Shown here piece after piece: positions 57,180-64,000 of a stretch of 64,000 nt of DNA. The translations under genes and the position numbers were made by a program. Under the pieces are notes generated by a model. That model was not told the origin of the DNA. It was given only the letters and a program-made list of their open reading frames with translations, and ran no database searches. Within the stretch, counting starts at the first letter, position 1; each line of letters opens with the position of its first letter. Source of the DNA: Lineus longissimus (lineage: Eukaryota > Nemertea > Pilidiophora > Heteronemertea > Lineidae); NCBI RefSeq assembly GCF_910592395.1, contig NC_088316.1, positions 4,218,001 to 4,282,000 on the forward strand, in the 5' to 3' direction.

Positions 57180-57720
57180 TCATAACATGAATGGTACAAT
57201 CAGAAAGTGCTAATCGAGAACTTTGCAACCAATTGTAAGGTTTATATACTCAGAAAGTGTTCATCAATAGCTCTACAATGAATGGACTCGGGTCTCGTTT
57301 TCTTTTCGAAAACTTGGAAATTCATGGAAAATAATGACATGGATGGTACCATTAGAAAGTGCTCATTGAGATCTTTGAAACAACTGGTAATGTCAATATA
57401 ATCAGAAAGTGCTTATGAATCAAGAGTTCTACAATGAATGGTCATATCAATAACTCAGAAAATGCTCACAAAGCTAAGCTTTCCAACCAATTTTTATGTC
57501 AATATACTCAAATTGCCTTGTAAGAGCTCTCAAACGAAAAGGCCAATACACTCAGGCCGTGCTAACGAGAGCATTCTAATCGATGGTTACATTACGTATA
57601 CTCAGAAAGTGCTCATTGAGAGCTTTCTAACCGATGGTTTACATCAATATCCTCAGAAAGTGCTTATCAAGTGCTTTATAACCAATGGTGATATAGACAA
57701 TATAATTAGAAAGTGCTCGA
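57180..57720 (-). repeat. ~60-bp satellite array (family S), inverted, about 9-10 units
   Basis: It has repeated CAGAAAGTGCTCATTGAGAG, CTTTCTAACCGATGGT and TCAATATACTC, the reverse complement of the units at 12650 and 44855. Divergence is high (20-30%), and the unit ranges from about 52 to 65 bp. Confidence 0.75.
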
Positions 57721-58749
57721 GTGGTATCCAGCAAATGGTCCCGTCGACAGATTTTGAAATGTTTGTCTTTATTAGGCAGTTCTGATTCCTGTGCCTTGTA
57801 CATTGTATAAGTTCAGTCGTGACCAACAACATTGTCCCTCAAAAACCTGTACGAAAATATGCAAACAGAACATCACTTGTTTTCACCATCCTTCGCTGCC
57901 ATGGACAAAAAGAACAAGTCCTGTGATGTTTCCAAATTAATCTCATTGTTTTTCAGTTGATTCTGTTCCCCAATAATCATCTTTTTTCCGACTCTTTTGC
58001 ATGTATTCATACAATGACATTGAATGTTCAGCTTGTATGGATTTTCCAATCGGAAAAGTATATTTAGGATTACACTTTTCCATCCATATTGGTTTATTGT
58101 TTCAGCAATGTTTAGATGAGATATATTGGAATAACTCCGATTTTGCTCAATCATTAAAAAAAAAATTCAGTATGTTTGTTTACCAGAGGTGATATTAGAC
58201 TGGATTCATTTTTTCATATTGTTCAAATACATTTTTCTTTTTCCATTATTTTCATCAAATTGTGCCTATTTTGTTCTTTTTCAAGTAAAACATAGCTCAA
58301 TCAATGCTAACTAAAAAACAGTATTGCGTCTCCATATCTATTCCATCTTCTACCACTAGAAGCTTTGGCGAGAGATCATAATCAGCTGGGATTTAAAAAA
58401 AGCAGGGCAACTTTGGCCAAAAAAAAGGGCATTTTTCATCGGCATTGATCGGGGCAATTTCTGCTTTTATTTGAAAAGTCAACAATTTTTATAGTTTTAA
58501 GATACAAAAGAGATTTTATGGAGCCAATTGTGCATTTTAAAACACATATAATGCCTTTTATTTAGTGTTTTCTTTTTGAAAAAGGGTGACAGGGTGCACC
58601 TTGCCATCCTGCTTCAGAAGAAACACTATAATATAATATTTGTTCACGGCAGAGGCGGCCAATCAAACCCTCACACATTTGATTTTTTTCTCCTCTTATT
58701 GACGTCATCAAGTCGATTGTTTTGTTTTATTGTGTCTAGGTTTGCCAGA

Positions 58750-58910
58750 CATTTAAGGCCTACGCCTTTATGAAAAATTAAAAAATTGTTTTTGAATTTG
58801 AACATTTCCACCTTTTTAAAATATGAATTTCAGCATTGCTGTTGGGTAGACAGATATACAAATACAATAAATACCAAGTTTCAGCAATTGTATGCATAAT
58901 AAGGCCAGCC
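58750..58910 (+). repeat. Dispersed repeat family R (copy 3)
   Basis: TTAAGGCCTACGCCTTTATG, AATTTCAGCATTGCTGTTGG, GTAGACAGATATACAAATAC and TTTCAGCAATTGTATGCATA match copy 1 (25480-25640) in order. Confidence 0.6.
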
Positions 58911-61900
58911 TTTTTTTTATACCTTGGCGCTTGGATCCGCCGACAGAGTATTTTCGAATATTGAAAAAAGAAAAGAAAAAAATTTGTTTTCCCAAATTTC
59001 CGGATCCCTCATATACCTCCCCAGAAAGGCGATGGGTGAGAACCAAATCAGATCCTGGACCGACATGGCACCTTAACCTTTTCTGCAGCCCCTTTCCGCA
59101 TGACACAAAAGAACGTCACCGTTTCCAGCCAATAATATCCACACTAATCTCTCAATATACATATATATAGGTAATAATGATATCTATACCGTACACAGAG
59201 CTCTGGCGGTATCTTGTTGATATTCAATATCGTATAGTCGCTTTATCTCCGCGGCGCATGGTCAGAAGTCATCAGGCGGTGGTCAGGGGATCTTAAGTGA
59301 GCAGTCGGGGTCAAAGACTGTTAGGATGCTAACGGCTTAGTAATGCTAGCCATGTAACATAGTCTGTTTCAATTCATCCCGACAGAAAGTGTGTATATTG
59401 CTGTACAAAGATGATATACAAAAAATTCTTGTCAACGTGATTACTCTTCTTTTCTGTATGTTCTTGTCACCAATGTACTACCAATGCACATGTCACCAAT
59501 GCATGCAAAGATTAGCATACAATTTCTCACATATAATGTATGGAAAGTCTTGTCTACACACGTGAAACAGACCTTCGTTGCATAGTTGGTCAAAACAAAA
59601 GTATCTTGCAATGCATTTCCTCACACAATGGATGAAACAACTCCTAACTGTTTGGCTTGTGTCATACCGTTCCATCATGTAGCTTGGAACCTTCGAAGAT
59701 CCCAGCTGATTACTCTGTCGTCCAGATATTCAAAATCTGAACCAAGCTTTTGAATAAGGCTTATCAGAGAATGGCTTTTCAGGGTTTTTCTCTCACTCTT
59801 TCACAGGTGAAGGTTACCCAGACAAACAAGGGAAGAAGATGACCTTGTTTACTCACTTCATGAAGATTTGTCCGAAAGCAATGTACTTTGATATACATGT
59901 ACAGTTTTTCACACATTATGTATGGAAGAACCAGCCAACCTGCATGAAATGCACACAACACATCTTCAACTTATTATGACAATATCACGATATTACTCCA
60001 AAATTCCCTCGATATGACACAAATATAAACGGCAATAAATATGCTTGGTAACAGGAATAAGAAATGTGACATGAGGCTGCGTTGGCATCAACACGTTCCA
60101 CAGGGCGACGGAAGATTGCTGCGCTAATGCCTCATACTATGAGTCATGGTCCGAGGACTTTTAAGCTTAATCATTTTGATGGATCTCGTACATTTTCCCT
60201 ACACTTCCAGGAGCCAGCGAGGATCTGTGGGTGTGCTCTGACTTATTTTGATGATGGAGTAATCAACTGGGATCTTCTATGGACCAAATCATCGCGGCAG
60301 AACGCTATGGTACAAGAAGACAATAATGGTGATGATTCAGACATTGGCATGCTAAAATCTAATGGCTATAGTCGTAATTCAATGAACGGCTACTGGTTGC
60401 GCTGGAAGAATAACGGACTGGTTGTTCTGGCAGGCTAACAGGATTTTGTGTCATTCTTGCCAATCGACCACCAGTAGCTCTGAATAACGCGATATGGTAG
60501 ATGAGATCTGGTAGATCTCGTATATCTGTAGACCAGGTTAGAAAATGGTTGATGAGGCCTGGTAGGCCTGGGCATTCCTCCATTTGACTTGGTTATGAGG
60601 TAGGATTTCCTGTAAATGTCAAACCAAATGCCAAAGTTGTCTGCTAACCCACAAATGACCTGCAAATTTATCTCTAAAGTCCACAAGACCTTCACTGCTC
60701 TGATTTAAGTAATGCACATTTTGTGGGCTGAGGATTAACTGGTTCTGTGTCCAATTTAAAAAAAAACACGGTACTCTGCAAAGAAACAAGAATTCCAGCT
60801 TGAAATTATCATTGATGTTGTATGAAATAGAGAGATTTATGGCCCCATGTCCAAATTCAACAACTCATATCACTTGTGAGATTCTATGTCCATCTTTTCC
60901 TATCGAAAATAGGTGGATGTGAGGATTTTTTTATGCGGATGGACATAAAACCAGTTAGTCCTCAACTAACGATTTGATATCCGTTACGGCTGCACCAAAT
61001 AATGATTAAAACAGCAAGAAAACATACTGCTTGGGGCGCTATTAAATTCACTTTCGGCTGACGAGGTTCTTTTTGCATCCAACCATCTCGAACAGGATTA
61101 ACACAACATCTTCTTAGAGAAGATAATAATTCCAAAGACTCCTCTTGCAGAGAACTAGGATTAGTAACAGAACAGACAGAGTCGGAATTCAACTCTTCAG
61201 ATACTTTTTAGAAGGATCATCCTGACTTGAGGTAATTCAATGTTGAGTCATTTTCGTTTCGTGTCATCTTTAATTCCTGGGCGTTAATCTTTAACAAAAG
61301 ATTCTTCGGAGAATGCCAGGAAAAAACGCCAGTGCTGAGACGCAACATGAAGGGATGGATTTCTTACGACGCAGGGGGTGCCTGTTCAACCCAAAGGATA
61401 GCAGCATTCGGATGACACATGGGTATCAAAGGCGCTTGCTTTACAAAGGGGAAAGCTTCAAGGCCATCGCTTTTCACGTGTACAACTATTTTGATAGTGA
61501 TATTGTCAATAGAAATGACAAAGAAGCAGGTATATTGTGCATTTCTTACATTAAGTGCACTTTACAATAATTCAACGTTACAATTTCAATTATAAGAAGG
61601 TTGAAGATTAGGATGCTTTTCTTATGTAAAATGAACTTTACTTAATACCAAGTCAAAATTTCAATTAAAAGAAGGTTGAGGACTAGGACTTAAAACAATA
61701 GAAAAAGAAAAACTTTCATTTTTGATCTTTTTGATGTACAATGTGTAACTTCATCAAACCATACTATAATCAAATTCATCGACATCTTGTTGCCGAGTTC
61801 TCTGAACCACTAGGTTGTCAAGCGAATTTTTTTTCTAGATACTGCAGACTGACAAATTATTTATGCGTCTTTGGGACCAAAAACTTCGCATTCCTTATGA

Positions 61901-63047
61901 TTCGTTGTCTTCTGGATTCCTTAAAATTCATTTGACCTCAATTGTAGTACATGTAGGTGAAGTAAAGGACCTTTAGGGCCACCCATTAGGAAATAGTATG
62001 TCCTAAATGACCTTTATGGAATAGAAGACGATGCCCTTAAATGAAAGCTACAAAGGGAAAAGTTGCATTCATTTTCTAGAGATTTGTTCTGAAAGCGAGC
62101 TCGTCTGGTGGCAGATTCCTGAGAGGTGTGATCTTTGAAAAAATACCAAAACATCTTTGATATGACATTTATTTCCCCGACAACAACACAGTAAGGGAAT
62201 TTGTTCAGAGCAATGGTATGGTGTTCGTATGTTAAACTTAGGTACATCTCCCCTTATGAAACTATGGGGGAGGCCTTTTCATAGCCGCTCCTGTCAGGGA
62301 TCAGGTGGATGGCAGACATGATTGGCTGTACCATTTGGTGCTGAAGATGGTTCAGAATGCCAGGAAGAAACCTGGTATCAGTCGTGCTCTGATGTGAAAA
62401 CTAATTCCGCAGGGTGGTGACCTTTTCTAAGTGGCTCCAGAGGAATCCACTGAGACTATTTATGTCTGGAGCAAACGTATGGTCTGCACTTACATAAAAT
62501 CATACAATAATTTGAGAACTAGAGATTTGTAAGTCGAATAAGCGACATCTGACCAAGGCACCACCAAGCAAAGGTATGAAGAGTGAGCAGACGTTCATAC
62601 GACAACACGACGCAGGTTCCAAGCCAGTAAACTATTGATCGTCACCCACAACCACTTCACACAGGTTCCTAAGATACCATATTTTAAACGAATGCTCCAA
62701 CTCGAGCGTTGTGAAGTGTTGTTCATTGCACTCGACAATGTGCGCTGTACATTTCACATTTACGACGAAACGACAAAAGAAGGACAGGAAATAGAAATTG
62801 CCTCGGGGACGACTACGAAGTATTGTTGCCTTGGCAATGTTTTTGTCGAAATCCTATGAATTCCTGAATTCTATTTCATGCCAAGTTTTACTTTAGTAAT
62901 TGAATCAACAACAGAAAAAGCACACAATTTGGACATGGAATTATGGCTTATCTAGGTCAGAGACTACGGGTATACACACCTTTCACTTTCACAACGTCAG
63001 CTGAGTTTCGGGGAGCTGACCTTCAGGGTGCATCACTGGGGGAGTAA

Positions 63048-63110
63048 GGTGGCACATGCAGTGGTTAGAGTGGCAGATTCCTTACTGAGTGATCATGGGT
63101 TTGAAACCCT
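63048..63110 (+). repeat. tRNA-like SINE head
   Basis: GGTGGCACATGCAGTGGTTA (A-box region) and ATGGGTTTGAAACCC (B-box region) lie at tRNA-like spacing. The tail is not identified. Confidence 0.5.
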
Positions 63111-64000
63111 TTCAAGGCACCAAGTTCTTTCTTGTTGAAGTTCAAAGGTCAAGTGAGCACTAATATTAGCTGCTCCCGATCAGCATCCTACGGAAGATTC
63201 TGGGATGACAAAGCGATTTGAGCAAGGACCTAACTTTTTTTAAACTTAAACATTTTTTGTCCAGATTCCTCAGCCTGATCTTTTAATTCGTTATCAATGT
63301 GATGCATCGTAATCACAATTGTCCTTAAAGATAGTATGGTAGGGGCGAGACATCTTTTACATATCTCATAAAATTGAAAACAGACTATCTCACCTTACCA
63401 GATACCGAGTTCAACATGAAAACATTGTTCAGGGAGAAAAGCCTGTTGTTGTTCATGTCAAGCAGGAGAAAAATAGGACAAGGACGCCAGTCGGCATAGT
63501 AACAAAACAGGAACCTATTTGCACCTGAGAACGGATTGTAAGAAACACTGGAAATCTGCCACTGCATATTAGCAAGAGTTGATGAAGACTAAGAATCTGG
63601 AACTTCAGAGAGGCCAAAAGCTTTTCCTCTTAAAATGAGGCAGTACCTAAACTTAAGGCTGTTCATTTTGATACTTTAATTGAAAGATAGAATCAAGATG
63701 AGCAAAGTTATAGCTCATTTAGTTTTAACTAAGAACTCTCAAAGATAACATAAAGAGATATGGATCATTTCGTCACTGGGCAATATCCTACACAGTGCTA
63801 GGGTATGATAGTGGGTTCTGGCTCATCTTGGACATGTTGATAGGGTTTTAGGCCTTCGTTACAATCCCATTTCATTTTTTACTACAAACTACAAACTGGA
63901 GACAGATGATTCACAGATGGACTGGACATCCGGAACATTTCAAAGGACCCTAATCCAACACAACCTTTTTTCAAGACAAACACTAGAAAAAGCCACTTCA

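Larger units (their letters stand above)
57721..64000. other. No gene recognised; scattered repeats
   Basis: It holds family R (58750), a loosely repeated CACA(T/C)A-ATGTATGGAA segment (59520-59940) and a SINE head (63048). The longest ORF, 60082-60438 plus (118 codons), and 61313-61570 plus (85 codons) have no recognised domains or exon borders. They are noted but not called as genes. Confidence 0.45.

Noticed and set aside
60082-60438. 118-codon plus ORF
   Set aside because: It is the longest ORF on the right, but there is no recognisable domain, no splice context, and overlapping minus ORFs are of comparable length; treated as chance.

Overview
This is animal nuclear DNA. The only gene that can be identified with confidence is a teneurin (Ten-m/TENM family, a large type II transmembrane adhesion receptor). 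It runs on the minus strand, so its 5' side lies to the right. The case rests on 12 exons with GT/AG borders, matching codon phases at every junction, and a domain order that fits teneurins only. The gene is partial: it leaves the window at base 1, inside the region after the transthyretin-like domain, and its most N-terminal coding exons were not found. The organism looks like an invertebrate bilaterian. The repeat family that starts ACAAGAGGCCC and ends in GTCAGCTGAGCT resembles repeats I associate with lophotrochozoans (molluscs, brachiopods, annelids), but that placement is inference.

Reading the gene 5' to 3' (right to left): an intracellular proline/asparagine-rich exon (23922-24111); the transmembrane exon (23199-23416); a juxtamembrane stalk exon with a furin-like Arg-Arg-Lys-Arg site (18687-18946); a second stalk exon (17111-17243); EGF1 (11666-11770); EGF2+3 (10243-10437); EGF4+5 (9797-10012); EGF6+7 (9231-9413); EGF8 (2829-2975); the Cys-rich DPDCC exon (2368-2575); the first part of the transthyretin-like domain (690-809); and its second part running off the window (1-208). 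The joined exons give about 727 codons without a stop. EGF2 and EGF5 each carry Tyr where a Cys is expected, the signature that makes teneurins covalent dimers. The fibronectin-plug, NHL, YD-shell and C-terminal toxin-like domains would lie beyond the left edge.

The introns and the 40 kb to the right of 24.1 kb are dominated by repeats. They include a cluster of CAGT(G/A)GAACCTC inverted-repeat elements (pogo/Tigger-like MITEs) confined to 2.6-24.7 kb; a second MITE family with TACAGTCC...GACTGTA ends; two nearly identical 2.3-2.7 kb non-autonomous elements (36301 and 49301); 43-bp and 45-bp minisatellites; a ~60-bp satellite found at three sites in both orientations; tRNA-like SINE heads; and several hairpin elements. 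No transposase, reverse transcriptase, rRNA gene, CRISPR array or bacterial-style operon was seen.

Right of 24.1 kb the sequence is most simply the long 5' intron(s) of the teneurin gene. The only coding hints there are a 101-codon minus-strand ORF with two hydrophobic segments (28678-28983) and a candidate 9-nt in-frame microexon (34155-34163). Neither is proven.
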